Below are positions 21,778-29,578 of a DNA stretch of 34,630 nucleotides, piece by piece. The notes beneath the pieces are model-generated. The model was not told the origin of the DNA. It was given only the letters and a program-made list of their open reading frames with translations, and ran no database searches. Every line of letters starts with the position of its first letter. Within the stretch, counting starts at the first letter, position 1. The DNA is from a virus, in IMG/VR virus record IMGVR_UViG_3300042691_030759, positions 1-34,630 of that record; one strand, 5' to 3'. Both the position numbers and the translations under genes were made by a program.

Positions 21778-24468
21778 ATGCCAGTATATCAATTATTAAC
21801 AGATAGAACATTAGCACAGGCGTCGGCAATTACACCAACGACACTAATACATATTGTTTACACAGGAGACCCAAGTCAAAACATTGCGGGTTCATCGTAT
21901 AAAGCGGAATTACAACAATTAAGTTCAATATTTAGTGGTGGTACCGATACATTAGTAACAGGAGGTACTTATTCTGCAGGAACGATAACTTTTACAAATA
22001 GTAGTGGTGGTACTTTTCCTGTGACGGGTTTAACCGATGGTAGCTATTATTTACCATTAAGTGGGGGGACAGTGACAGGTGATACTGTGTTTACACAAGG
22101 ATTAACAGCAACAACCATATCTGCAACGACATATTTAAATTTACCTGTAACTGCTGATACTAATTTTGCAAACACCAATCTAACTTTAAATAATGATAGA
22201 ATACATGATTTAAATGGTTACGATCTTTTTTTCTCTGAAGATGGTGCTGGATTTGGTTATATTTCATTTGGTATTTTTGGTGGGTTAGGTACTGGATCAT
22301 TTGTTGTTAATGGGTCGACCGACTCCACACTAACCATAACTAATTCATATATAAAGTTAAGACAGTTAGACAACGAATTTTGGGTTAATTCGACTGAAAC
22401 CGTAGTTAATGAAACTGGTTACCCAAATAATTTTAGAGTAGAAACGGATAATAATGAAAATATGTTTTTTGTTGATGGAACAAATAACAAAGTAGGTATA
22501 TCAACAAATACACCATCAGAAACACTAGATGTTAGTGGCAAAACAAAAACAATAAACTTCCAAATGACATCAGGAGCAACAAATGGATATGTCTTAACAT
22601 CTGATGCAAATGGAAATGCTAGTTGGCAAGTACCGACAGGTAGTGGAACATTTACTGGAGGAACAGTAAGTGGAGCAACAAACTTCACAAACGGATTAAC
22701 TGCTAATACAATGTCAGCATCAACACTTTTTGTAAATGGAGTTCAAATAACGGGAGATACTTTTGTAACAGGAGGAACATACTCGACAGGTACGATACTA
22801 TTCACAAATAACCAAAACGGTCAATTTTCAGTGACAGGAATCACATCATCAGGAACAACATTTACAGGTGGTTCAGGAAATTGCATTGCCGATTTATATG
22901 TAACAAATATTCACGGATGCTCACCAATAACAATATACGACTCAATAAGATCCACAGGATCGACTGTTTCAGGACTAACATCATTTTCTTTTGGTTTTGA
23001 AACTTCAGCGACTACAGACTATAGTTTTGCGATTGGTTTAGGTAATATTGCTTCAGAGACAGGATCAACCGCTCAAGGGTATTATACCACATCAAGTGGA
23101 GTTGCATCTAATTCTGAAGGTGTATTGACTTTGGCGTCTGGAGTTGGTTCCCATTCTGAGGGGTATGAAACTAAATCTTTTGGTGATTATTCGCATAGCG
23201 AAGGGTATCAAACTTCAGCAAGTACAAACAGTAGTCATTCTGAGGGTAATTTAACTAAAGCATTAGGAAATGCATCACATGCCGAAGGAACACAAACAAT
23301 ATCGTCAGGTACATCATCTCACGCTGAAGGAATTTTAACATTTGCTTCAGGTACAGGATCACATGCTGAAGGTTCAGGAACAACGTCATCTGGGTTTTAT
23401 TCACATTCAGAAGGTTTTGGTGTAATATCGTCGGGCAACTATTCACACGCCGAAGGGTCATTTACGAGGTCAACAAACACAGGTTCACACGCCGAAGGGT
23501 CAGGAACAACCGCTTCAGGAACTCATTCACATGCTGAGGGAATTTCTACTTCAGCAACCACACAGGGGGCACACGCTGAAGGGGTATTAACTTTAGCATC
23601 TGATGATGGTGCACACGCCGAAGGGTATTTAACAATTGCTTCTGATTTTGCCGCACATTCTGAAGGGTCAGGTACAACCGCATCTGCATTTTACTCACAC
23701 TCAGAAGGTGTTGGAACAATTGCTTCAGGGGATGGTTCACATTCTGAAGGATTTGGAACAATTGCTTCAGGAACTTATTCACATGCAGAAGGGAGAGAAA
23801 CTAAATCCATAGGTAGTTATTCACATGCTGCTGGTAGGTCAACAATCGCTAATGCATCATACCAAAGTGTTATAGGTCAATGGAACCTTACTGCTGTGAC
23901 GGAATCGGCATTTATTATAGGTAATGGAACAAGTGACTTAAATAGAAGTAATTTATTATTTGCTGGAAATTCAGGGGTTACAATATATGGTGATTTAACT
24001 GCCACAACCATATCAGCAACAACATATCTAAATTTACCTGTAAGTGGATTAACGGTAGGGTCAAATATAAGTTTAACCAACAATAATGGTAATTATACTA
24101 TTGCGGTGACTGGTATTACTAGTGGATCATCAGTTGATTCATATTATAACTCAGGTAGCGGATCGACAATAACATGGAATGTTTCAGGTCAAAGTACAAA
24201 TTACGAAGCAACACTTACCGCCGCAACAACATTAAATCTTACAAATGTAAGAAATGGTGATTATGGTACGATAATAATAACTCAAGATAGTGTTGGTGGT
24301 AGAACATTGTCATTAGGAACAGTAAATGGTGTTTTAGGAACAAATAGAGTAGCAAATGGAGGTGCAGGAGGAATAGTGTTAACAACAAACGCAAATGCTG
24401 TAGATATATTAACATTCACATATAATGGTTCAAGAACATATTGGACTGTTGGAAACGATTATACCTAA
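21778..24468 (+). CDS. Tail fibre with YadA-head-like 14-residue repeats
   Basis: An 896-residue, probably trimeric, fibre. Residues 19-45 (TPTTLIHIVYTGDPSQN, AGSSYKAEL) form an anchor shared almost exactly with the protein at 29579. Two Thr/Gly-rich segments carry VTGGTYS repeats. Residues about 210-285 hold NKVGISTNTPSETLDVSG and GYVLTSDANGNASWQ, common in phage fibre shafts. GNCIADLYVTNIHGCSPI (367-384) is also shared with 29579. Residues 444-695 are 18 tandem 14-residue repeats of the [SA]H[SA]EG type, the YadA/Hep_Hag left-handed beta-roll known from trimeric adhesins. The C-terminal domain (LTNVRNGDYGTIIITQD, then VDILTFTYNGSRTYWTVGND) is a probable tip. The phrase TTISATTYLNLPV occurs twice, at about residues 112 and 745. 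No signal peptide, as expected for a virion part. Confidence 0.88.
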   Translation: MPVYQLLTDRTLAQASAITPTTLIHIVYTGDPSQNIAGSSYKAELQQLSSIFSGGTDTLVTGGTYSAGTITFTNSSGGTFPVTGLTDGSYYLPLSGGTVTGDTVFTQGLTATTISATTYLNLPVTADTNFANTNLTLNNDRIHDLNGYDLFFSEDGAGFGYISFGIFGGLGTGSFVVNGSTDSTLTITNSYIKLRQLDNEFWVNSTETVVNETGYPNNFRVETDNNENMFFVDGTNNKVGISTNTPSETLDVSGKTKTINFQMTSGATNGYVLTSDANGNASWQVPTGSGTFTGGTVSGATNFTNGLTANTMSASTLFVNGVQITGDTFVTGGTYSTGTILFTNNQNGQFSVTGITSSGTTFTGGSGNCIADLYVTNIHGCSPITIYDSIRSTGSTVSGLTSFSFGFETSATTDYSFAIGLGNIASETGSTAQGYYTTSSGVASNSEGVLTLASGVGSHSEGYETKSFGDYSHSEGYQTSASTNSSHSEGNLTKALGNASHAEGTQTISSGTSSHAEGILTFASGTGSHAEGSGTTSSGFYSHSEGFGVISSGNYSHAEGSFTRSTNTGSHAEGSGTTASGTHSHAEGISTSATTQGAHAEGVLTLASDDGAHAEGYLTIASDFAAHSEGSGTTASAFYSHSEGVGTIASGDGSHSEGFGTIASGTYSHAEGRETKSIGSYSHAAGRSTIANASYQSVIGQWNLTAVTESAFIIGNGTSDLNRSNLLFAGNSGVTIYGDLTATTISATTYLNLPVSGLTVGSNISLTNNNGNYTIAVTGITSGSSVDSYYNSGSGSTITWNVSGQSTNYEATLTAATTLNLTNVRNGDYGTIIITQDSVGGRTLSLGTVNGVLGTNRVANGGAGGIVLTTNANAVDILTFTYNGSRTYWTVGNDYT
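21832..21912 (+). repeat. Duplicated fibre anchor (copy A)
   Basis: 27 codons matching 29624-29704. By my alignment 67 of 81 bases and 26 of 27 residues are identical; all but one of the codon differences are silent. Confidence 0.9.
22876..22929 (+). repeat. Second shared fibre segment (copy A)
   Basis: 18 codons encoding GNCIADLYVTNIHGCSPI, matching 29723-29776 in 46 of 54 bases and 17 of 18 residues. In this gene it lies about 340 residues after the anchor; in the short paralogue it lies directly after it. Confidence 0.88.
23107..23862 (+). repeat. 18 tandem 42-base (14-residue) YadA-like repeats
   Basis: Each unit is exactly 14 codons with no insertions, starting with Ser/Ala-His-Ser/Ala-Glu-Gly (the first is SNSEG, the last SHAAG) and followed by nine variable residues that often include ASG. 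756 bases = 18 x 42. The inward-facing positions are fixed and the outer positions vary. Confidence 0.95.
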
Positions 24469-24477
24469 TATTTTATT

Positions 24478-26193
24478 ATGAGTAGAAAACAATATAATAG
24501 TAGAAACAATATTGCTGATGTATTGACTTTTCAAAAAAGTGGAACAACAAGTTCTTTTAATCCTGTTGTTAGTTTTGGTGGTAGTTTAAGAAGAGTATCG
24601 TGGCGATTAAATAATGGTAGTGAAACAACACAAACAGCTGGTAACTCTTTATCGTATACCGGTTTTACTTCTGACCCTAATATAAGAACTATTGAAATGA
24701 GAGGTAGTGGGTTTATAAGACTTAACCAAATTTTTTTAAACGGACTAAAAATTTATGGTAATTTAGATTTATCACCAATACCAAATATTGGAGGTAGTTT
24801 ATTTTTTGGATCAAATCCAAATTTAACTGGTATCACACATTCACCATCAAATAAGAATATTACGAATTACAATGTAATTCAAAGTAATCTTACAGGTAAT
24901 TTAGATTTAACGCCGCTTTCAGGTTTAGCCGGGGGATTTGCAGTAAATGGTAACTCAAATTTAACTGGTATTACACACTCGCCATCATCAAATATTTTTG
25001 CCTCTTACATTGTGCATCAATGTAACCTTACAGGTAATTTAGATTTAACACCTCTTTCAGGTTTAGGTGGAGCATTTTCGGCATATGACAACTCAAATTT
25101 AACTGGTATTACACATTCACCATCATCTAGGAATTTTACACAATACTTTGCATATGATTGTAATTTAACAGGTAATTTAGACTTAACACCACTTTCTGGA
25201 TTAGGAAGTAACTTTAGCATTTATTCTAATTCAGGACTAACAAGTATTACACATTCACCATCACCAAATAATTTTTTAACATATGACGTATCTTTTTGTA
25301 ATCTTACGGGTAATCTATATTTACCCTTTTCTGGTTTAGGTGGTTCTTTTTATGTAAATAATAACCCTAACCTTACAGGTATCACTCATGTACCATCATC
25401 AAATAATTTTTCTAGATATTATGCATATAATTGTAATTTAACAGGTAATTTAGACTTAACACCACTTTCTGGGTTAGGAGGTATATTTCAAATTAACTCT
25501 AACCCAAATTTAACAGGAATAACCCACGCTCCCTCATCTAATGTTTTTACCGTATATAACGCATTTAATTGTAATTTTTTAGGTAATTTAGATTTAACAC
25601 CATTATCTGGATTTGGTGGTGCGTTTAATGTTGCAAATTCTACGGGGTTAACAAGTATCACACACACATTATCGGTTAATAGTGTTAGTCAGTATTCTAC
25701 TTATAATTGTAACTTAACAGGAACTTTAGATTTATCAAAGTTATTAAATTTAGGTGCATCAAACAGCGGAATAACAGGTTATCTTAGAATAAACCAAAAC
25801 CCAAACTTAAATGGAATTATTTTTCCTTTGAGTGCTCAGTTTTTTAGAAATGATAGTAACACATTAGGTAATAAAGCGTTTTCTTTATATAGTTGTAATT
25901 TGGATTATATTGATTTTACACCGCTTTCAGGTGCTACATTAGTTTCAGGTGCAACTGTCGGTAGATGTGGAATTGATTTACAAAATAACAATATGTCAAC
26001 TACCGATGTTAATCACATATTAGTTGATTTTAGTGGAAACGCGACTTATAACCCATTAGGTTGGTCAAATGTTAATTTAAATATTTCAGGAACTAACGGA
26101 GCACCCGATAGTAGTAGTGGTGGATATGATGGTTTAGGTGCTAGAAATTTTTTAACAGGTTCCCCCTATAATTGGACAATAACTCATTCATAA
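24478..26193 (+). CDS. Leucine-rich-repeat-like fibre/adhesin protein
   Basis: A 571-residue protein built mostly of tandem 46-residue repeats (about residues 90-450): NLTGNLDLTPLSGLGG-type segments alternating with NLTGITHSPSS and a Tyr/Phe-rich turn. The regular Leu spacing with Asn suggests a beta-solenoid of LRR type, a fold often used for receptor binding. The N-terminal 80 residues (MSRKQYNSRNNIADVLTFQK) are distinct and may attach the protein to the tail. The C-terminal part (LQNNNMSTTDVNHILVDFSG, ending TGSPYNWTITHS) is a cap seen in other phage and BspA-type surface proteins. It starts 9 bases after the YadA-like fibre. Its stop overlaps the next start (TAATG). Confidence 0.83.
   Translation: MSRKQYNSRNNIADVLTFQKSGTTSSFNPVVSFGGSLRRVSWRLNNGSETTQTAGNSLSYTGFTSDPNIRTIEMRGSGFIRLNQIFLNGLKIYGNLDLSPIPNIGGSLFFGSNPNLTGITHSPSNKNITNYNVIQSNLTGNLDLTPLSGLAGGFAVNGNSNLTGITHSPSSNIFASYIVHQCNLTGNLDLTPLSGLGGAFSAYDNSNLTGITHSPSSRNFTQYFAYDCNLTGNLDLTPLSGLGSNFSIYSNSGLTSITHSPSPNNFLTYDVSFCNLTGNLYLPFSGLGGSFYVNNNPNLTGITHVPSSNNFSRYYAYNCNLTGNLDLTPLSGLGGIFQINSNPNLTGITHAPSSNVFTVYNAFNCNFLGNLDLTPLSGFGGAFNVANSTGLTSITHTLSVNSVSQYSTYNCNLTGTLDLSKLLNLGASNSGITGYLRINQNPNLNGIIFPLSAQFFRNDSNTLGNKAFSLYSCNLDYIDFTPLSGATLVSGATVGRCGIDLQNNNMSTTDVNHILVDFSGNATYNPLGWSNVNLNISGTNGAPDSSSGGYDGLGARNFLTGSPYNWTITHS
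24745..25845 (+). repeat. Tandem 138-base (46-residue) LRR-like repeats, about eight units
   Basis: Units begin at 24745, 24883, 25021, 25159, 25297, 25432, 25570 and 25708: spacing is 138 bases except for one unit of 135, which lacks a codon (LYLPFSGLGG in place of LDLTPLSGLGG). The first and last units are diverged. Confidence 0.93.
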
Positions 26194-26414
26194 TGAATTG
26201 GCGATTAATATATACAAATACCGAAGTTATTGATTTGTTTGAAACAAATGGTATAACCGCAACACCATATTCAATTTTTAACGCACCAACACAAGAAGAG
26301 TGTTTCGATAAAATTGATGAATTAAAATTAACGTATTATTATACGACTGATAGCGTTAATTATATTATTTTTAGTGGAGGAAATAGAACAAGAACAACAA
26401 TAGACTTCATTTAA
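26193..26414 (+). CDS. Small hypothetical protein downstream of LRR-like fibre
   Basis: A 73-residue protein. The start chosen is ATG 26193, overlapping the fibre stop (TAATG); an in-frame ATG at 26172 lies inside the fibre gene. The sequence MNWRLIYTNTEVIDLFETNG then APTQEECFDKIDELKLTYYY is compact and mixed alpha/beta, with no recognised family, signal peptide or membrane segment. Its position after a fibre gene would suit a fibre-assembly or capping protein, but that is a guess. The 25 bases after it hold an inverted repeat that extends over the next start codon. Confidence 0.65.
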   Translation: MNWRLIYTNTEVIDLFETNGITATPYSIFNAPTQEECFDKIDELKLTYYYTTDSVNYIIFSGGNRTRTTIDFI

Positions 26415-26418
26415 TAAT

Positions 26419-26449
26419 ATATTTTCATAATATTTTTATATGAAAATAT
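26419..26449 (+). promoter_or_regulatory. Inverted repeat over the glycosyltransferase start codon
   Basis: Perfect 11-base arms ATATTTTCATA (26419-26429) and TATGAAAATAT (26439-26449) with a 9-base spacer. The ATG at 26440 lies inside the right arm. As RNA it could hide the start codon; as DNA it could be a dyad operator. The stem is A/U-rich and could occur by chance in such sequence. Confidence 0.35.
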
Positions 26450-27636
26450 TTGTTCAAATCGCATCTTATAGAGATCCAGAACTTTTACCAACAATTAGAG
26501 ACTGCATTAATAATGCAAAATATCCTGAAAATTTAACTTTTGGTATTTGTTGGCAAAGAGATGAAACGGAATTTTTAGAAGAATTTACAGAAGACCCAAG
26601 ATTTAGGGTCATTGATATACATTGGTCAAAAAGTAAAGGATTATGTTGGGCCCGTTCTGAAATACAAAAACTATATCAAGGAGAAGAATATACGTTACAA
26701 TTAGATTCACATCATAGATTTATTAAAAATTGGGACGAAGAGTTAATTAAAATGATGGATATGGTTGAATCAGAAAAACCAATAATAACATCATATGCTG
26801 GTATGTATAGACCTAGTGATAATAAGTTATTAAATATTGAACCATATAAAATGGTTGCTTCAAATTTTACAGAAAGTGGGACAATTCTTTTTAGACCATC
26901 AACAATTGAAAATTGGAAAACTTTAGAAAAACCAATACCTGCGAGATTTGTAAGTGGACACTTCTTTTTCACAATAGGTAAACACTGTGAAGAGTATAAA
27001 TACGACCCAAATATATATTTTGCGGGAGATGAAATTAGTTTATCTATTAGATCATATACGTTAGGGTATGACTTATTTCACCCACATAAAACAATTGTTT
27101 GGCATGAATACACAAGAGAAGGTAGAACAAAACATTGGACTGATTTTAATCAAGAAAATAAAACAAAAGGCCTTGTGGACAAACAATGGTGGGAGATAGA
27201 CCTTGAAAGTAAAAAAAGATTAAGACACATGTTACAAGAAGAAGATAATGATATTGATCTTGGGATATATGGTTTAGGTGATGTTAGAACACATAAAGAG
27301 TATGAAGATTATGCTGGAATTAATTTTAAAAATAGAAAGTTACATCAAAATACATTAAAAGGGATTGATCCACCAATTAATGACTTAACTGAATGGTTTT
27401 TAAGTGAAGAAAAAGAATATGATTTTGAATTAAACATACCACCAACAGAAAATTTTAAATTTATTTATATTGGAATTGAAGATGAAAAAGGTAATGTTAT
27501 GTATAGGCAAGATTTATTAGAGTATAAAAATAAATTAAATATAAAATTAAAATCATTTGAAAAACCACATAAATGGATTTATTGGGTTTATGATAAAAAC
27601 AATAATTGGATAAACCGAAAAGATATATATTTATAA
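26440..27636 (+). CDS. GT60-like glycosyltransferase (GlcNAc-transferase type)
   Basis: A 398-residue cytosolic-type protein with no signal peptide. Residues 4-26 (FVQIASYRDPELLPTIRDCI) are the signature start of the family that includes Skp1 and mucin-type polypeptide alpha-GlcNAc transferases. DSHHRF (from Asp89) supplies the D-x-H metal/nucleotide-sugar motif, followed by WDEEL. FAGDEISLSIRSYTLGYDLF (194-213) and VWHEY (His222) are the other conserved blocks. After about residue 300 there is a beta-rich C-terminal extension. Family members transfer GlcNAc from UDP-GlcNAc to protein hydroxyls, including Thr in Thr/Pro-rich mucins. The gene lies between two genes with Pro-Thr tracts, so modification of the phage's own fibres is a good hypothesis. 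Host-surface or other substrates are possible. Family call strong, substrate inferred. Confidence 0.87.
   Translation: MKIFVQIASYRDPELLPTIRDCINNAKYPENLTFGICWQRDETEFLEEFTEDPRFRVIDIHWSKSKGLCWARSEIQKLYQGEEYTLQLDSHHRFIKNWDEELIKMMDMVESEKPIITSYAGMYRPSDNKLLNIEPYKMVASNFTESGTILFRPSTIENWKTLEKPIPARFVSGHFFFTIGKHCEEYKYDPNIYFAGDEISLSIRSYTLGYDLFHPHKTIVWHEYTREGRTKHWTDFNQENKTKGLVDKQWWEIDLESKKRLRHMLQEEDNDIDLGIYGLGDVRTHKEYEDYAGINFKNRKLHQNTLKGIDPPINDLTEWFLSEEKEYDFELNIPPTENFKFIYIGIEDEKGNVMYRQDLLEYKNKLNIKLKSFEKPHKWIYWVYDKNNNWINRKDIYL
27628..27634 (+). promoter_or_regulatory. TATTTAT leader motif, 20 bases before ATG 27655
   Basis: It overlaps the stop codon of the glycosyltransferase gene. The gap to the ATG is the longest of the set. 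Weaker candidate because it is partly coding. Confidence 0.3.
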
Positions 27637-27654
27637 AAAAACTTAAATTTATAA

Positions 27655-29268
27655 ATGGCGGACGTTATATTAAGTAGTTGTTGCTACAATCAAATAGTTT
27701 ATAGTGCTACATCTTGGGGTGGTTTAACGGGTTATGGTACGGTATATAGTATTACTGGTGATAGTGTTATTTTAGATGGTTGCTATACTATTGTTACAGG
27801 TGTTACTCCGACAACAATAACAAGTCCTGATGGTACATTAACAGTTGCAACAGGATGTACAGACCCATCATGTTTTAATTGTTGTGATGAAATTGTTTGT
27901 ATTGATTTAATAGGATCAGAATACTCTGGAATTACAGGAACTTACAGTGTTTTTGGTACTTATAATAATTTTATATATTATACAGGAGGAACCAATCCTG
28001 GGTTTATATATTATGATAATGTAAAATGGTGTTTAAGTACAAGTTTAGGTGGCTCGTGTGAATTTTATGGATCAAACCCAACAACAAGTTCTTGTCCCGA
28101 TTTTGCTGGTTCAATATATAGTCAAGGAATTTGCCCAACTCCAACCCCAACACCATTTGATCCTTGTTCTGTTTTAGACTTTGACATATTACTTGAATGT
28201 GAGATACCTACACCAACGCCAACCCCTACACCGACGCCAACCCCTACACCGACGCCAACCCCAACCCCTACACCTGATCCGTGTACCGCATTTACCGCTA
28301 ACATATCATATGCAGAAGTTACTCCTACACCAACACCTACTCCTACACCAACACCTACTCCTACACCAACACCACTTATTAATATTACAGGTGAAACTGT
28401 TACTTTTGTTGTCGATCAAGGATATTTTGTTTGTTCAACAGTTAAAAAATTAGTAGATTGCCAAACAGATGACGTATATTATGTTTCAGATAATTTAGTT
28501 TATAGCGGAAACCAAATAACAACAGGTACAACATTTTTGGTTACACTTAATGATTTTACTTCAGATCAAATACAGTGTGTTACATACACACAAAATGTAA
28601 ACGGGTCACCTAATAGGATAATAAAAGAAATTATTGATGTTTATACATCAGGATGCACCGAATGCATTTTACCTACACCGACGCCAACACCAACCCCAAC
28701 ACCTACACCAACACCGACCCCAACACCTACACCAACATCTTACCCGGCAAATACTTCATTTGTATTCACTTCTTGTACTAGTAATAGTATGATAATACAA
28801 TCATCATACCCACCTTCAAATATTGTTGTAAACGATATTTTGAAATATAACCCAACAACTTGTTATACGTATATTGGTAATTTTGTTAATTATGTTGCAC
28901 CATCAGGATTTATAATAGCTAACACTAATGCATTTACAGCATCTACCCAAACAGTTTATGATAGTTGTATTGATTGTTTAACCCCTGAAGTTTCAGGAAC
29001 AACATACAAAACATGGGAAGCAAAAGGTGAGTACTCTTTACAATGTCCTGTTTGTCAATTAACTAATTTCGGGGCGGCAATAACTTTCTACACTTCTTCT
29101 GCAACTACAACATTACAAACAGGGGTTTACATTTATAAAGATATTAATTTAACAAGACCTATTACTATTGATTATGTACAATATGGGTCTAAAATTTATA
29201 AAGTAAGTCGTTTTGGGCAAATAACAGAGTTTTGTACATTAAACGGTAATTGTAAAAGTGTAACTTAA
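27655..29268 (+). CDS. Cys-rich virion protein with four Pro-Thr tracts
   Basis: A 537-residue protein of beta-rich, Cys-containing domains joined by Pro-Thr tracts of 3, 11, 8 and 11 pairs. The N-terminus has many cysteines ([28 protein letters not shown]), recalling the Cys-rich start of the 17747 protein. Cysteines lie close to most tracts (ICPTPTPTP, then DPCSVLD; and SGCTECIL just before the fourth). The last 170 residues ([20 protein letters not shown] to the end) include ECP-like CIDCLTP and CPVCQL pairs. It looks like a string of small domains on stiff, extended stalks, suited to a fibre or whisker. There is no signal peptide or membrane helix. It directly follows the glycosyltransferase, which makes it the most likely substrate. 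Function inferred; no family recognised. Confidence 0.8.
   Translation: MADVILSSCCYNQIVYSATSWGGLTGYGTVYSITGDSVILDGCYTIVTGVTPTTITSPDGTLTVATGCTDPSCFNCCDEIVCIDLIGSEYSGITGTYSVFGTYNNFIYYTGGTNPGFIYYDNVKWCLSTSLGGSCEFYGSNPTTSSCPDFAGSIYSQGICPTPTPTPFDPCSVLDFDILLECEIPTPTPTPTPTPTPTPTPTPTPTPDPCTAFTANISYAEVTPTPTPTPTPTPTPTPTPLINITGETVTFVVDQGYFVCSTVKKLVDCQTDDVYYVSDNLVYSGNQITTGTTFLVTLNDFTSDQIQCVTYTQNVNGSPNRIIKEIIDVYTSGCTECILPTPTPTPTPTPTPTPTPTPTPTSYPANTSFVFTSCTSNSMIIQSSYPPSNIVVNDILKYNPTTCYTYIGNFVNYVAPSGFIIANTNAFTASTQTVYDSCIDCLTPEVSGTTYKTWEAKGEYSLQCPVCQLTNFGAAITFYTSSATTTLQTGVYIYKDINLTRPITIDYVQYGSKIYKVSRFGQITEFCTLNGNCKSVT
28135..28152 (+). repeat. (Pro-Thr)3 tract
   Basis: Three Pro-Thr pairs preceded by Cys and followed by PFDPC. 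Shortest of the four tracts in this gene. Confidence 0.85.
28207..28272 (+). repeat. (Pro-Thr)11 tract
   Basis: Eleven pairs, built from three copies of an 18-base unit (CCTACACCGACGCCAACC, one copy with a single mismatch) plus two pairs. Cysteines flank it (CEI before, PDPC after). Confidence 0.95.
28324..28371 (+). repeat. (Pro-Thr)8 tract
   Basis: Eight pairs following a Thr, from an 18-base unit CCTACACCAACACCTACT present twice exactly and once in part. The codon phrase differs from the other tracts. Confidence 0.95.
28672..28737 (+). repeat. (Pro-Thr)11 tract, last in gene
   Basis: Eleven pairs. Its last 48 bases are two copies of a 24-base unit differing at one base (CCA versus CCG in the first codon). 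Confidence 0.95.
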
Positions 29269-29269
29269 A

Positions 29270-29276
29270 TATTTAT
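29270..29276 (+). promoter_or_regulatory. TATTTAT leader motif, 5 bases before ATG 29282
   Basis: It sits in the 13-base gap after the Pro-Thr protein gene. It helps choose ATG 29282 over the in-frame TTG at 29279. Confidence 0.42.
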
Positions 29277-29281
29277 TTTTG

Positions 29282-29566
29282 ATGTCGTACCAAATAACAA
29301 TAAATTCAATAACTAGCGGAACTTCACCATATGATGTGTGGATTTGTGATACGTGTTTAGGTACTTGTGTTTATATTGACACAATTACTTCAGTACCTTA
29401 CAGTTTTACGCTCCCATCTGTTTATGAGACATACCCTTCTTATGTTGTTAAACTTATTGATGATAATAATTGTGTTTATTGTGAAGAAAACTCTACGACG
29501 TATAAACAATTTGAAGATGGGGAATATTTTGAGTTCCAAGACGGAGACGAATTCCAATTCCAATAA
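29282..29566 (+). CDS. Small SprB-like single-domain protein (paralogue 3 of 3)
   Basis: A 94-residue paralogue of the products of 21166 and 21469: ITINSITSGTSPYDVWICDT, then CVYIDTITSVPYSFTLPSVY, then VKLIDDNNCVYCEENS. The end is an acidic repeat (EDGEYFEFQDGDEFQFQ). Extra cysteines (CDTCLGTC, CVYC) set it apart from its relatives. ATG 29282 is preferred to the TTG just before it. It precedes the short fibre paralogue by 12 bases, repeating the arrangement at 21469-21778. Role unknown; presumed fibre partner. Confidence 0.75.
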   Translation: MSYQITINSITSGTSPYDVWICDTCLGTCVYIDTITSVPYSFTLPSVYETYPSYVVKLIDDNNCVYCEENSTTYKQFEDGEYFEFQDGDEFQFQ

Positions 29567-29578
29567 AAATATATAATT

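Noticed and set aside
23107-23862. CRISPR-like array (regular 42-base period)
   Set aside because: The period is an in-frame protein repeat of the YadA head type with no unique spacers.
22419-24083. Several minus-strand frames opposite the YadA-like fibre
   Set aside because: They mirror the 42-base repeat and are not protein-like.
24478-26193. Diversity-generating retroelement target in the repeat-rich fibre genes
   Set aside because: No reverse transcriptase, no template/variable repeat pair with adenine-biased differences seen in the window.
28122-28304. Minus-strand reading frame encoding a Val-Gly repeat opposite a Pro-Thr tract
   Set aside because: It is only the complement of the (Pro-Thr) codons; no start context or conserved sequence of its own.
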